A stretch of 64,000 bases of DNA from Clostridia bacterium (GCA_017411745.1 JAFQPM010000033.1:1-64000), one strand, 5' to 3'; counted from the stretch's first letter, positions 7,039-16,489 are shown. The notes: generated by a model from the sequence alone, not told the origin. A program made the numbers and translations.

Positions 7039-8367
7039 TTACGTTTCAGACAACTCAATAGAATAGACCTTTGCGTGACCGCTGCTCGAAAATTCAAGGC
7101 TAAAATCAAAAAACGGCTTGTCAAGAGCGCTGATATTTATCTCGTAGATCTTTCTGCCGCAATTCCCTTCAAGCTTAAAGGGCAATTTTTGCGCTGTGCG
7201 GAAGGCTCTCTTATCGCTCTGGTGCGTAGGATCGATGTAACAGCTGAATCCCACGTTGCCTTCAACAACCTCTCCGTCAATCTCCGCATCCAACAAGATC
7301 CTCTTGCATTTGCCCGCAGAAACAAACACGTGCGGCGAGCAAAGAGCTGTTTCCGGCTCAAAATCAAAATCCAAGCAATTTTGGTTGCCGTATCCTTTGT
7401 CCTTTGTACCCTTATAATAGAAGTTCTGACGGTCCTCGGCAAAGCTGAACTTCCGATGCTCCGCCTTGGAATCCAATGCAAGCGCAGTCTTTCTGATCTC
7501 GTCGACTTCTCCTACGATGAGAGAATAATTGAACGTATATACGATATTATAATCAAGGATAACGCGTGTCGTCATAGATATAACGCTCGTCTGACCGTCC
7601 TTTGCTCCGCCCCAGCCCATATCGGAAACGTTACCTGCAAATCCCGTGATCGCGCCGCACGTGTGAGGATTGTATACGCCAAGACCGTAATCGCTGTCAT
7701 CAAGTAACGCCACCCAGCTTTCAGGGTAAAGCACAAACTCCGATGGCCAGCGTCTTTCGGTCGTCCTGCTGACGACCTCAGTCAGCTCGCCATCGGTTCC
7801 CGGCTGATCACCGATATAGGATACGATCTTATAAAACTCACCGTTGGTATAGACCGCCGGAAGCTCCTGACCGCGAGCGGGATACTGTGTCTTATCAGAA
7901 CGATTGTTGTTGAGTCTTGCTGTTACGTTGACCGTCTTATGATCAAGTGTATACCAAAGCTCAAAGGTGCACTCTCCGGGCACGTTGTTGAGTGCCCACT
8001 GCATAGGAATGCACTTGACGTACATCGTGTTACCCTCAATTTTGTACTCTAAAACCTTTGAGCGATTGAAGAAGCAATCTCCCGTTTGTATGGGATTCCA
8101 CGGAGTGTGGGTCCAATGCTCTCCCATCTCGGTTCCTTCGGGATGAAAGGGTGCCGGCCCCGAGTAAAAGGAAAGCTGTACCTGTCTTCCCCAGTCCCAG
8201 CTATTAATAATATTTCTGTTTCCGTGCTCGGCAAGATACGTGATCGCACCGCCAAGTGCGATGTTCGCGCCGAGCTTGATATATTCATTTTCAATATAAA
8301 CTACGTTTTCGTCGAGGATCTTGTAATCCTCCTCGAGCGCACGATAATGAGGCTCTTGATTTGACAT
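7039..8367 (-). CDS. Uncharacterised mutarotase-like protein, tandem copy 2
   Basis: 442 aa and the closest relative of copy 1. Residues 9-70 are almost the same (EEDYKILDENVVYIENEY, then IALGGAITYLAEHGN and NSWDWGRQVQLSFYSGP), while the last third differs more, especially around CYIDPTHQSDKRAF. It keeps all the shared blocks: FHPEGTEMG, YPARGQELPAVYTNG, YGLGVYNPH and YNYSLIVG-like text. The ATG at 8367 has AAAGGAGATC at ideal distance and a near-consensus promoter close upstream. Copy 1 follows after about 200 bases on the same strand and may be read through from here. Function unknown; the protein is predicted to be cytosolic. Confidence 0.72.
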   Translation of the reverse strand: MSNQEPHYRALEEDYKILDENVVYIENEYIKLGANIALGGAITYLAEHGNRNIINSWDWGRQVQLSFYSGPAPFHPEGTEMGEHWTHTPWNPIQTGDCFFNRSKVLEYKIEGNTMYVKCIPMQWALNNVPGECTFELWYTLDHKTVNVTARLNNNRSDKTQYPARGQELPAVYTNGEFYKIVSYIGDQPGTDGELTEVVSRTTERRWPSEFVLYPESWVALLDDSDYGLGVYNPHTCGAITGFAGNVSDMGWGGAKDGQTSVISMTTRVILDYNIVYTFNYSLIVGEVDEIRKTALALDSKAEHRKFSFAEDRQNFYYKGTKDKGYGNQNCLDFDFEPETALCSPHVFVSAGKCKRILLDAEIDGEVVEGNVGFSCYIDPTHQSDKRAFRTAQKLPFKLEGNCGRKIYEINISALDKPFFDFSLEFSSSGHAKVYSIELSET

Positions 8368-8409
8368 GTTGTGATCTCCTTTCTTGTGTCCGCAAACCTA
8401 CACAAGGTG

Positions 8410-8438
8410 ATTTTAACACGGTTAAGGGAAAAAGTCAA
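8410..8438 (-). promoter_or_regulatory. Promoter of mutarotase-like copy 2
   Basis: On the minus strand, TTGACT (8438-8433), 17 bp, TAAAAT (8415-8410). Confidence 0.82.
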
Positions 8439-8484
8439 TACAAAGCAACGATTTCAAACAAAAAAATTTGCTTCAAAAATTACT

Positions 8485-8519
8485 AAAAAGCCTTCAAGCA
8501 AAAAGCTTGAAGGCTTTTT
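8485..8519 (-). terminator. Terminator of mutarotase-like copy 3
   Basis: A perfect 15-bp stem (8485-8499 with 8505-8519) has a five-A loop. The minus strand ends in five Ts. It is just past the copy 3 stop and is symmetric enough to work in both directions. Confidence 0.9.
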
Positions 8520-8531
8520 CTATTTGTTCTT

Positions 8532-9815
8532 TCACGCTAACTCGACCGAATAGAGCTTCAGATGTCCCTCGTTTGCAAATCTGAGCGAAAATCCGACAAA
8601 ACAGTCGTCAACATCACTGATATCAAGGTCAAAAATCTTTCTTTCTCCGTTTCCAACAATATTAAAAGGCAGTTTTTTGTGCTCGAGCACAAAGCAGTTC
8701 TTTTCGTCCAATCCCTTATAGAGATTGAAAACGATCTCGCCCAAAATCTCGCCGTCAAGACAAGCGTCAAGCTTGATCTTTTTACATTCGCCCTTGCCGA
8801 TGAAAACCGCAGGGCTCTTGAGCTCGGATGCTTTCTTGAAATCAAACTCAAGACAACCGCCCGTTCTCCATCCCTTATCGCTGATATTATGATAGTAGAA
8901 CTGATTTCTGTCGTACTCAAAACTATATTTCTTGCGGTCCACGAGCTTATCCTTTTGCTTTGCAACCTCGCGAATAAAGCTAACGTCACCAACGATCAAG
9001 GAATAATCATAAGAATAGACGATATCGTGGTCAAGGATCGCAGCCGCCAGAGGTGCAATATAACCAGTCTGCGAATCCTTGGGCCCTCCCCAGCCCTTTT
9101 CACCGAAAAATCCGATTTTGGAGAGATTGGTCACACCGATATAAACGCCAAGGCCGTAATTATTGTCGTCAACAAGCGCAGACCAGTTCTCCGTGGCTAT
9201 GAAATTGAGCCACGGCCAGCCAAGACCGTTTTCCTTGGTGACAAGCTCGGTCAGTTCTCCGTCTGTAAACGGCTCTTTCCCAATGTACGAAACTCCCTTA
9301 TACCATTCCCCGTTGGTATAAACTGCGGGCATTTCTTGGTGGCGCGCCGGGTATTGCGTGGTATCGGGGCGCGCGTTATTGATGCGTGAGGTCACGTTTA
9401 CGCAATAGCCGTCAAGGCGGTACCATACCTCAAAGGTGCACTCGCCCGGGTGGTTGTTCAACGGCCAATGCATAGGAATGCATTTTACGTATATTTCATT
9501 GTTTTCACAACGATAGTCAAGCACTCTTGAGCGATTTCTGTAATAATCTCCCGACTGTATCGGATTCCAACCGATAAACTTCCAATTTTCTGCCATCTGC
9601 ACGCCGTCGGGGTGAAAAGGAACGGGGGGCGCGTAAAACGACATCTGTACTTGTCTGCCCCAGTCAGAGCTGTTGATCAGATTCTTTTTGCCCTTTTCGG
9701 CAAGATAGGTAAGCGCGCCGCCAAGCGCAAGATTCGCGCCAAGCTTCAAATGCTCATTTTCAATATAAATAATGTTTTCGCCCTCAAGATATTTATCATA
9801 GATCTGTTCCGACAT
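8532..9815 (-). CDS. Uncharacterised mutarotase-like protein, tandem copy 3
   Basis: 427 aa, the most diverged of the three. It retains IIYIENEHLKLGANLALGG, SDWGRQVQMSFYAPPVPFHP, GWNPIQSGDYYRNRSRVLDY, YPARHQEMPAVYTNGEWY and NYGLGVYIGV, so the same fold and probably the same class of substrate are inferred. Its middle part ITEN and glycine-rich GFFGEKGWGGPKDSQTGY differ from the other copies. The ATG at 9815 is preferred over an upstream TTG because GGAGGG sits right before it. It has its own consensus promoter and its own terminator, so unlike copy 1 it forms a separate unit. No signal peptide. Function unknown. Confidence 0.72.
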   Translation of the reverse strand: MSEQIYDKYLEGENIIYIENEHLKLGANLALGGALTYLAEKGKKNLINSSDWGRQVQMSFYAPPVPFHPDGVQMAENWKFIGWNPIQSGDYYRNRSRVLDYRCENNEIYVKCIPMHWPLNNHPGECTFEVWYRLDGYCVNVTSRINNARPDTTQYPARHQEMPAVYTNGEWYKGVSYIGKEPFTDGELTELVTKENGLGWPWLNFIATENWSALVDDNNYGLGVYIGVTNLSKIGFFGEKGWGGPKDSQTGYIAPLAAAILDHDIVYSYDYSLIVGDVSFIREVAKQKDKLVDRKKYSFEYDRNQFYYHNISDKGWRTGGCLEFDFKKASELKSPAVFIGKGECKKIKLDACLDGEILGEIVFNLYKGLDEKNCFVLEHKKLPFNIVGNGERKIFDLDISDVDDCFVGFSLRFANEGHLKLYSVELA

Positions 9816-9848
9816 AATAACCCTCCGCAATTTTTTGGATACACTTGA

Positions 9849-9877
9849 ATTATACCATTCATTTTCATTTTTGTCAA
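9849..9877 (-). promoter_or_regulatory. Promoter of mutarotase-like copy 3
   Basis: On the minus strand, TTGACA (9877-9872), 17 bp, TATAAT (9854-9849): full consensus. Confidence 0.9.
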
Positions 9878-9903
9878 TAAACTGCTACAAATTGCAGCTT
9901 TGA

Positions 9904-9937
9904 AAAACAGGGTGTCGCTTTTGCGACACCCTGTTTT
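9904..9937 (-). terminator. Terminator of the opp operon
   Basis: A perfect 15-bp stem (9904-9918 with 9923-9937) with a TTTT loop lies directly after the DUF3899-like gene. The minus-strand arm ends in Ts. Confidence 0.9.
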
Positions 9938-9938
9938 C

Positions 9939-10340
9939 TTATAAGATGGTTCTAATAACGATCGGAATAACCGACAAAGCGACTAATATCAATCCTACCA
10001 CGAGGATAAAATGCGGAGCAGAGCCTCTTTTCTTGGCCTTTGCCTCCTTGTAGTCGTAAAAAGTTCGGCTTTCAAGCTTGATGAACGGCAAAAGCGAATG
10101 AGCTCCAACGTTTACCGCATAACTGATCATATCGAAAAAGCCTGTTGATGCTATCCACGCAAGACCTCCAATAGAAGCCATCAAGGCACCGGGGAAGAAA
10201 AACGCATCACAGAGAATTGCCATTACATCCTTTGCAGACAATCCGGAGGATCCAAACAATCCCTCAAACGCCATGACAAAAACCGCCAACACAACGCCAA
10301 TGGCACTGCAAACTCCATACTGCAAAAGCTTTTTCTTCAC
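9939..10340 (-). CDS. DUF3899-like membrane protein
   Basis: 133 aa with three hydrophobic spans: residues about 8-28 (GVCSAIGVVLAVFVMAF), about 48-66 (FFPGALMASIGGLAWIAS) and 112-130 (HFILVVGLILVALSVIPIVI). Between spans two and three is a charged loop, FYDYKEAKAKKRG, typical of DUF3899 proteins. It is the last gene of the opp operon, 3 bases after oppF, so it is co-transcribed. Role unknown; a link to the transporter is suggested only by position. Confidence 0.7.
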   Translation of the reverse strand: MKKKLLQYGVCSAIGVVLAVFVMAFEGLFGSSGLSAKDVMAILCDAFFFPGALMASIGGLAWIASTGFFDMISYAVNVGAHSLLPFIKLESRTFYDYKEAKAKKRGSAPHFILVVGLILVALSVIPIVIRTIL

Positions 10341-10343
10341 TTT

Positions 10344-11480
10344 TTAGCCCTCTATGCTTTCTCTGTACTTATTCTCTTCAGAATCGGAACACAGAACGAA
10401 GTGTCCGGGAACTACTTCTCTGAAGCTGGGCTTCTCTACCGAATAATCATGGTCGCGAAGCGGCGCGTATGTGATACGCTGTCTGGTCTTCTCGTAGTTG
10501 GGGTCGGGCAGAGGAATTGCCGACAGAAGCGAACGGGTGTAGGGATGCATAGGATTACGGAAAAGCTCGTCTGCATCGGCAAGCTCAACCATTTTTCCGA
10601 AATACATAACGCCGATTCGGTCTGAGAAGTACTTAACGACAGACAAATCGTGCGCGATGAAGAGAATAGTAAGTCCAAGCTCCTCACGAAGATCGTTAAG
10701 CAAGTTAATTACCTGCGCTTGAACCGATACGTCAAGCGCGGATACAGGTTCATCGGCAATGATCATCTCAGGGCGCATAACTACCGATCTTGCGATGCCG
10801 ATACGTTGCTTCTGTCCACCCGAGAACTCGTGAGGATATCTGCCTGCGTGCTCTCTTACAAGACCAACCTTGTCAAGAACGTCGTATACCTGCTCGTCGA
10901 TATATTTCTTGTCCTTGATTCCCTTGATAACCATTCCCTCGGCAATGATTTCGCGAACAGTCATACGGGGGTTAAGCGATGCAACGGGATCCTGGAAGAT
11001 CATCTGAATCTGTGTTACAAGATCTCTGTCAACCTTTGCGTTTTCACGCTTTGCGGCTGCCATTGCCATCTTATTCTCGGCAATAGTCTCCTTAAGCGTT
11101 GCATTAATTTCTGCAATAGCCTTATCATTCTCAGCTTTTTTGCCGGGATTAGCCTTGCTGTCGGCCTCAAGCGCAACGATCTTAGCCTGCGCTTCCGCCT
11201 TTGCGGATTTTATCGCTTCCTTGTAACCGAGAGTTCCCGCGCCAATACGTTGACCCTTGAAGTAAACGTTGCCGCCGGTAGGATTGTAAAGCCTGATGAT
11301 AGTACGGCCTGTGGTAGTCTTTCCACATCCGGACTCTCCAACCAGACCGAACACCTCTCCTTTCTTGACTTCGAAGGAAACCTTATCAACTGCCTTCAGA
11401 GGACCGAAGTGCTGGGAAAGCTCTTCAACCTTAAGAAGAACCTCTCCCGTCTGAATTTCGGGATATTTCTTATCAGACAT
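10344..11480 (-). CDS. oppF: Oligopeptide ABC transporter ATPase OppF, with insertion
   Basis: 378 aa. It has the full ABC signature set: Walker A GESGCGKT (48-55), Q-loop in MIFQDPVASLNPRMTV, signature HEFSGGQKQR (218-227), Walker B MIIADEPVSALD, H-loop FIAHDLSVV and the OppF tail block NPMHPYTRSLLSAIPLPDP. It powers peptide uptake together with OppD. Odd: residues about 80-152 are an extra alanine and lysine-rich, probably coiled-coil helical stretch between Walker A and the Q-loop, absent from ordinary OppF (about 310-330 aa). It overlaps oppD by 8 bases, so translation is coupled. Confidence 0.93.
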   Translation of the reverse strand: MSDKKYPEIQTGEVLLKVEELSQHFGPLKAVDKVSFEVKKGEVFGLVGESGCGKTTTGRTIIRLYNPTGGNVYFKGQRIGAGTLGYKEAIKSAKAEAQAKIVALEADSKANPGKKAENDKAIAEINATLKETIAENKMAMAAAKRENAKVDRDLVTQIQMIFQDPVASLNPRMTVREIIAEGMVIKGIKDKKYIDEQVYDVLDKVGLVREHAGRYPHEFSGGQKQRIGIARSVVMRPEMIIADEPVSALDVSVQAQVINLLNDLREELGLTILFIAHDLSVVKYFSDRIGVMYFGKMVELADADELFRNPMHPYTRSLLSAIPLPDPNYEKTRQRITYAPLRDHDYSVEKPSFREVVPGHFVLCSDSEENKYRESIEG

Positions 11481-13674
11481 CTTCGCTACCTCCCTTGTTA
11501 TTCATTCTGGCAATACGCTCTCTGATAATCTTAGGCATCTCAACCTTAGGTGCATCGGGATGAAGCAGCCAGGTTGCAGCCGAGTGTGTCTCGGAAATTT
11601 TGAACATAGGAGGCTGTACCTCAAAATCTACCTTAAGAGCATATTTGTTTCTCTCCGCAAAGGCGTCGCCAATGGGAGGATAGATCATATTGGGAGGAGT
11701 TCCGGGAATCGCTTCAAGCTTCTCGTTAGTATCGAGGTCAGGCATAGAAGAAAGCAATGCCCAGGTATAAGGATGCGCCGGACTATAAAAGACATCTTCC
11801 GAGGTGCCGTACTCGACGATCTTACCTGCGTACATAACGCCGATTCTGTCTGCCATATTCGCAACGACACCGAGGTCGTGCGTAATGAATATGATGGAAA
11901 GCTGTCTCTCCTTCTTGATCTTATTGATAAGCTCAAGGATCTGAGACTGGATCGTAACGTCAAGTGCCGTGGTAGGCTCGTCACAGATAAGGATGTCGGG
12001 GTTTGCAACGAGAGCAATCGCAATAACGATTCTCTGTCTCATACCGCCGGAGAACTCGAAGGGATACTGATTATAACGGGTACGAGGCTCGGGGATACCA
12101 ACCTCTTCCATCAACTTGATCGCCTTCTCTTTTGCCATACGCTTGGTAATGGTATAAACCACCTCAGATGCGCGTGCCTTCAAATAATCGATCAAACCAA
12201 CCGCGTTATTATTGAAATCACGGTTTTCAAAATTCTCAATATCAGCCTTGTATTTTCTTTCAAGGCGGTCGATGACCGAAACGCAATCATCGAGAAGGTC
12301 CTCAAGATCATATACGTTCTTAGGCACGACCTTCCAATCTATCTTCTTTCCTCTTGCAATAAGAGCCTCGCGCCTTGCGCTCTGACGCGCAAAACGCTTT
12401 TCCTCCTTAGGATTGAGCTTTTCATAAGTGAAATACTTATTAGCTGCAGTCTTCAAGCTGGAGGAGAAGGTATAAGCAATATTGTCCTTATTGTACTCAA
12501 GTCTGTCGATAGAACCTTCAACGACCTTACAAAGAGCTGCAACGACTTCCTTTGTCTTTCCCTTTTCAAGATGGGGAGTGTTTAGGAAGTAATCTCTTCC
12601 CTTTGCAAGCTCACAAAGGACAGCCTTTTTACGCTCAAGCGACTTCTCTGCCGAATAACGAATAGCCTTGGTTTCATACTTAATGAATTCGGTCATATAA
12701 GTCTCGTCGAGATACTTTACAGCCATTTCATTAAGTGCCTCGATGTCTCTCTTGTCGAGGGAAACACCGGGATTCTTATAAACATAGTATCCTATACGGA
12801 AGAAGTTAGGCTGAGGACGCGCGAGAACTCCTGTGAGAAGATTATTAACAAGGTCGGTAAGAGCTGTTGTTAGCTCTTCAGAAAGAACGTAAGTCTGAGG
12901 CTTTCCGTCTTCGCCGATGGGGGCCTTATATTCACTTCTGCATCTTTCAAGCTTTGCAATGGTGGATGCAAGCTGCTTATCGTATCCTGCAGTGAGGAAG
13001 TCGTCCTTAACTCTACCGAGAGTCTGGATATACTCGCCAAGATCACGCTTAACGTCAAGCTTCTGCTTTTTTTCTGCCATATACAGGAAGTTTTCGACCT
13101 GAGCCTTAAGCTCCTCTGCATAAGCACGAGCTGCATTATAGCTGTTTTCAAGACGGATAGCAAGGATATTAAAATCATCAAAGGTCTTGATCATTTCGGA
13201 TATCTGCTCTTCCGACTTGTCCGATCCGGCAACGGATGCAAGCATAGCCTCCTTGAGATACTTCAGAGTAGTATTAAACTCCTCTCTTGCTCTCTTGCGG
13301 TTAGTCTTGTTTTTAAGAAGCATAGCTTCTGTAATCTGTTTACCGATCTTAACAATAGGGTCAAGAGAAGAAAGCGGATCCTGGAAAATCATAGAAATTT
13401 TATCGCCGCGGATCTTGCACATTTCCTCCTCGGGAATTTTAAGAAGGTCACGTCCATCATAAAGGATCTCTCCACCCTCAACGATCGAGTTTCCTGCGAG
13501 AATTCCGAGGATCGCCTTAGAGGTAACCGACTTACCGGAGCCCGATTCACCAACGATCGCAAGGGTTTCTCCCTTCTGGAGATTGAAGGAGATGTTTCTT
13601 ACCGCCTTAACGGTACCACTGTTGGTACGGAAGGATATTTTTAAATTTTTTACTTCAAGAATGTTGTTAGACAT
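11473..13674 (-). CDS. oppD: Oligopeptide ABC transporter ATPase OppD, with very large insertion
   Basis: 733 aa, about twice the normal 330-360. Walker A is GESGSGKS (42-49) and the Q-loop is MIFQDPLSSLDP (95-106). The usual sequence resumes at about residue 511 with KRMAKEKAIKLMEEVGIPEP, signature FSGGMRQR (541-548), Walker B ILICDEPTTALD and H-loop ITHDLGVVANMADR. Between residues about 125 and 510 lies an extra, charged, mostly helical region inside the ABC helical subdomain; I recognise no domain in it. The C-terminal block that in many OppD and DppD proteins carries cysteines for an iron-sulfur cluster here reads DAFAERNKYALKVDFEV, with the cysteines missing. The frame is intact and all ATPase motifs are kept, so an active enzyme is expected. 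Confidence 0.92.
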   Translation of the reverse strand: MSNNILEVKNLKISFRTNSGTVKAVRNISFNLQKGETLAIVGESGSGKSVTSKAILGILAGNSIVEGGEILYDGRDLLKIPEEEMCKIRGDKISMIFQDPLSSLDPIVKIGKQITEAMLLKNKTNRKRAREEFNTTLKYLKEAMLASVAGSDKSEEQISEMIKTFDDFNILAIRLENSYNAARAYAEELKAQVENFLYMAEKKQKLDVKRDLGEYIQTLGRVKDDFLTAGYDKQLASTIAKLERCRSEYKAPIGEDGKPQTYVLSEELTTALTDLVNNLLTGVLARPQPNFFRIGYYVYKNPGVSLDKRDIEALNEMAVKYLDETYMTEFIKYETKAIRYSAEKSLERKKAVLCELAKGRDYFLNTPHLEKGKTKEVVAALCKVVEGSIDRLEYNKDNIAYTFSSSLKTAANKYFTYEKLNPKEEKRFARQSARREALIARGKKIDWKVVPKNVYDLEDLLDDCVSVIDRLERKYKADIENFENRDFNNNAVGLIDYLKARASEVVYTITKRMAKEKAIKLMEEVGIPEPRTRYNQYPFEFSGGMRQRIVIAIALVANPDILICDEPTTALDVTIQSQILELINKIKKERQLSIIFITHDLGVVANMADRIGVMYAGKIVEYGTSEDVFYSPAHPYTWALLSSMPDLDTNEKLEAIPGTPPNMIYPPIGDAFAERNKYALKVDFEVQPPMFKISETHSAATWLLHPDAPKVEMPKIIRERIARMNNKGGSEDV

Positions 13675-13677
13675 TTA

Positions 13678-15306
13678 TCATTCCTCCGTTCCTCTGAGTG
13701 ATGGGTTGAATGCGTCACGCAAGCCGTTACCAAACAGGTTGAAGCATATCATAAGAAGCGAGATGAACAACGCGGGAAACAGCATAACGTGGGGCTTTGA
13801 CGTCCAAATACCCTCTGCCTGCGAGAGAACGGTACCCAAGGAGGTGCTGGTTCTCGAATTGAGGTTTACGATACCCAAGTACGTGAGCATAGACTCGGAG
13901 AAGATAAATCCGGGAATTGCAAGCACCGAGGAGGTAATGATCGTTCCGAGAGTGTTCGGGAAAATGTGCTTCCAGATAATACGTCTATCCTTTGCGCCAA
14001 GAGTTCTTGCAGCCATAACGTATTCCTGATTCTTGAATCTGTAGAACTGAGTTCTTACAAGACCCGCCGTGCCTATCCATCCCGTTAATACGAATGCAAA
14101 TATCAAGCTTGGGATAGCACCCACCTTAGCCGCCAGATGTATCTGGAACAGCGTAGATACTACTATAAACGGAACGCCCGAGAGAACGTAAACAATAAAT
14201 TCCATTACAAGGTCGGCAGTTCCGCCGTAATAGCCCTCAATAGCTCCGTACATAGCTCCAAGAATGAAGTTAATGATGAAAATGCACACGGAGAACAAAA
14301 GGGACAAACGAAGACCCATTGCGATACGCTGTGCGAGATCGTATCCCGAAACGTCGGTTCCGAAAAGGAACTCGGGCTCTGCACCGTCGTGCATATAACG
14401 GTAGTAGTTGTAGTAAAGAACTCTTACCTGATACTCAGCGGTCTCGGCAGTGCTTCCGCCGCCCTGAGGTCTATCGTATCTGAGCTGACCCTTCTTTTCG
14501 CCGCTTTTGTAGCGAAGATAATTATCCTCAAGAACAAGCTCGTCAACGCTTTCAAACTCGATCACCTTGGCAAATTCTCTACTACCCTTCGTTACTACTT
14601 CGACGGGATTTCCCTTCGAGTCTGTTTTATACCACCAGTTAGCATCATCGGGATCAAAGCAATACTCGCTCTTGGTGTCGATGAGAGGATAAAGAAGCTG
14701 TATTCCGGTTTCCTCTTGCCAAGCTTTCATTTTGTTAAGCTCGTCGAGAGAAACCTGCTTATAGATAAATCCAACAGACACATATTCATCTACCATTGCA
14801 TAGTAGATGTTATTAACGTTGTGACCCTGAAGCGTTGCCTTTACTTCCTTGAATTTGGTTATAGGCTGGAGAGCGTTGTCGGCATCCAAAGCAGCTCCGA
14901 TAGATATGGGATTATTCTCTCTGTCAGATCCCCAATCTCCCGTAGCGGCGAGACCCTTTGCGACCTCGTTGATATAAGCGCGCTCGTTAAAATCCTTTTC
15001 AATGTCTCCGGTAGCTATACCGAACTGGGTAAGAAAATGGTTTCTGGGAGTCTTCTTTGCATAGTAGGTGTCAAAATCAGTACCCGTGCCCGTGTCAAAG
15101 AAGGGCATTACTACCGCAAATACAACTATGAGAAGGATGATGATAGCCGCAACGATAGACGCCTTATTCTTGCAGAATCGACGCCAAGCATCTTTAAAAT
15201 AGCCTATGGGCTTATCGTCGAACTTCTGGTCCTTGATATGATCGCCAAGATTAGCCAGGGCGAGCTTTTCCTTCGGGATCGAGTTAATATTAATTTCTTT
15301 TGCCAT
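13678..15306 (-). CDS. oppC: Oligopeptide ABC transporter permease OppC, with large outer loop
   Basis: 542 aa; a usual OppC has about 300. It starts with a cytosolic tail, then TM1 at about residues 48-69 (ASIVAAIIILLIVVFAVV). The conserved block FGTDVSGYDLAQRI, which normally follows within about 50 residues, comes only at residue 315. The intervening 240 or so residues, outside the membrane by topology, are rich in Tyr, Trp and Asp and are not a family I know. After that come the normal permease helices and the EAA loop ARTLGAKDRRIIWKHIFPN that docks onto the ATPases. It lies between oppD and oppB with gaps of 1-3 bases. Confidence 0.92.
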   Translation of the reverse strand: MAKEININSIPKEKLALANLGDHIKDQKFDDKPIGYFKDAWRRFCKNKASIVAAIIILLIVVFAVVMPFFDTGTGTDFDTYYAKKTPRNHFLTQFGIATGDIEKDFNERAYINEVAKGLAATGDWGSDRENNPISIGAALDADNALQPITKFKEVKATLQGHNVNNIYYAMVDEYVSVGFIYKQVSLDELNKMKAWQEETGIQLLYPLIDTKSEYCFDPDDANWWYKTDSKGNPVEVVTKGSREFAKVIEFESVDELVLEDNYLRYKSGEKKGQLRYDRPQGGGSTAETAEYQVRVLYYNYYRYMHDGAEPEFLFGTDVSGYDLAQRIAMGLRLSLLFSVCIFIINFILGAMYGAIEGYYGGTADLVMEFIVYVLSGVPFIVVSTLFQIHLAAKVGAIPSLIFAFVLTGWIGTAGLVRTQFYRFKNQEYVMAARTLGAKDRRIIWKHIFPNTLGTIITSSVLAIPGFIFSESMLTYLGIVNLNSRTSTSLGTVLSQAEGIWTSKPHVMLFPALFISLLMICFNLFGNGLRDAFNPSLRGTEE

Positions 15307-15307
15307 A

Positions 15308-16273
15308 TTATCTTTCTCCCATTCTTATTCTCGGATCTATAAATCCGTAGCTGATATCGATTATAATACCCGAAAGCAGACTGATAGCGGTGTAGAAGAC
15401 ACAGTCCATCATAAATACGTCGTAGTCACGGCTGAATATCGATTGGGTATAGAGCGCGCCGACGCCGGGGATGGAGAATATCTGCTCTATGATGAGCGAA
15501 CCGCCGAGAATACCGACAAAGCTTCCCAAAATAGAGGGAAGGATCGGAACCATTGCGTTCTTAAGAGCGTGACGGGTAGTTGCCTGCGATCTGGTAAGAC
15601 CCTTAGTGCGGGCAAGAAGCATATAATCGGAGGTCAATGTCTCGGTAAGCTCAGCTCTGGTGAAACGGCACAGACCCGCGATCTGTCCAAAGGAAAGCGC
15701 GAGTATCGGGGGGATCATACTGTGGAACATGGTCCAAGAAAACCAAGTTCCGCCCGCGTCTGAGAGAGAGGAGATTACCGGCGGGAACCAGTCAAGCTTG
15801 AAGTACAGGAAATACTGAACCAAGAAAGCATAGACGTAGCTTGGCACCGATACGAAAAGTATGACCATAACGCTTATGAGATGGTCCTGCCACTTATTCT
15901 TCTTGATAGCCGCATAGATACCAAAAAGAATGCCAACCGGAACCGCGAACAAAAGCGAGTATAGATTTACAAGAACCGTAGGCAGAAGTCTGCCGACTAG
16001 AAGGTCCCAGGCGGGAGCCGTCTTCTTAATTACCCACGACGTTCCGAAATCAAATTTGGTGAAAATTCCTTTGAGATATATACCGTACTGAACGAGCAGG
16101 GGCTCATCGTAGCCACGTGCATTCCATATATCCTCAATCTGCTGCTTCTGAGCCTCGGTTGCACCCTCGGGAGGGGACATAGGCAGCGCTCTTATGAGCA
16201 CGAAGCATATCGTAGTGATACAGAATAATGCCACCAGCATCAGCAATATTCTTTTAAATACATACTTGATCAT
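15308..16273 (-). CDS. oppB: Oligopeptide ABC transporter permease OppB
   Basis: 321 aa, of normal OppB length, unlike the other parts of this transporter. It begins MIKYVFKRILLMLVALFCIT, the typical first helix. The EAA loop LARTKGLTRSQATTRHALKN contacts an ATPase subunit. It ends with a BPD-type segment, GIIIDISYGFIDPRIRMG. The start at 16273 is chosen because the family always begins with M(I/L)xYxxKRxL and AAAGG precedes it; a longer in-frame reading covers an inverted repeat and is not credible. It is the first gene after the oppA intercistronic hairpin. Confidence 0.94.
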   Translation of the reverse strand: MIKYVFKRILLMLVALFCITTICFVLIRALPMSPPEGATEAQKQQIEDIWNARGYDEPLLVQYGIYLKGIFTKFDFGTSWVIKKTAPAWDLLVGRLLPTVLVNLYSLLFAVPVGILFGIYAAIKKNKWQDHLISVMVILFVSVPSYVYAFLVQYFLYFKLDWFPPVISSLSDAGGTWFSWTMFHSMIPPILALSFGQIAGLCRFTRAELTETLTSDYMLLARTKGLTRSQATTRHALKNAMVPILPSILGSFVGILGGSLIIEQIFSIPGVGALYTQSIFSRDYDVFMMDCVFYTAISLLSGIIIDISYGFIDPRIRMGER

Positions 16274-16324
16274 TTTAACTAACCTTTCAAAATTAGGTTT
16301 CTGATTTACCCATAAGGGCAACCT

Positions 16325-16402
16325 AACCTTGGGAAAATCGAGCCAAAGCCAACTCGCACGCTTAAGCGAACGCATTCGCTTTGACGCAATTTTCCCAAGG
16401 TT
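16325..16402. repeat. Inverted-repeat element in the oppA-oppB gap
   Basis: Perfect 14-bp arms at 16325-16338 and 16389-16402 flank 50 bases that contain a smaller GCGAA-CGCA-TTCGC hairpin. It may be a short palindromic element or an mRNA structure that separates oppA from the rest. Confidence 0.6.
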
Positions 16403-16489
16403 ATAAACAATGTATTACCATTTTTTATAGCTTTTCTTGGGTGATTGTCTGAGCAAATCATGCAAATTAAGAGGTCTTAAAATCGCAAA

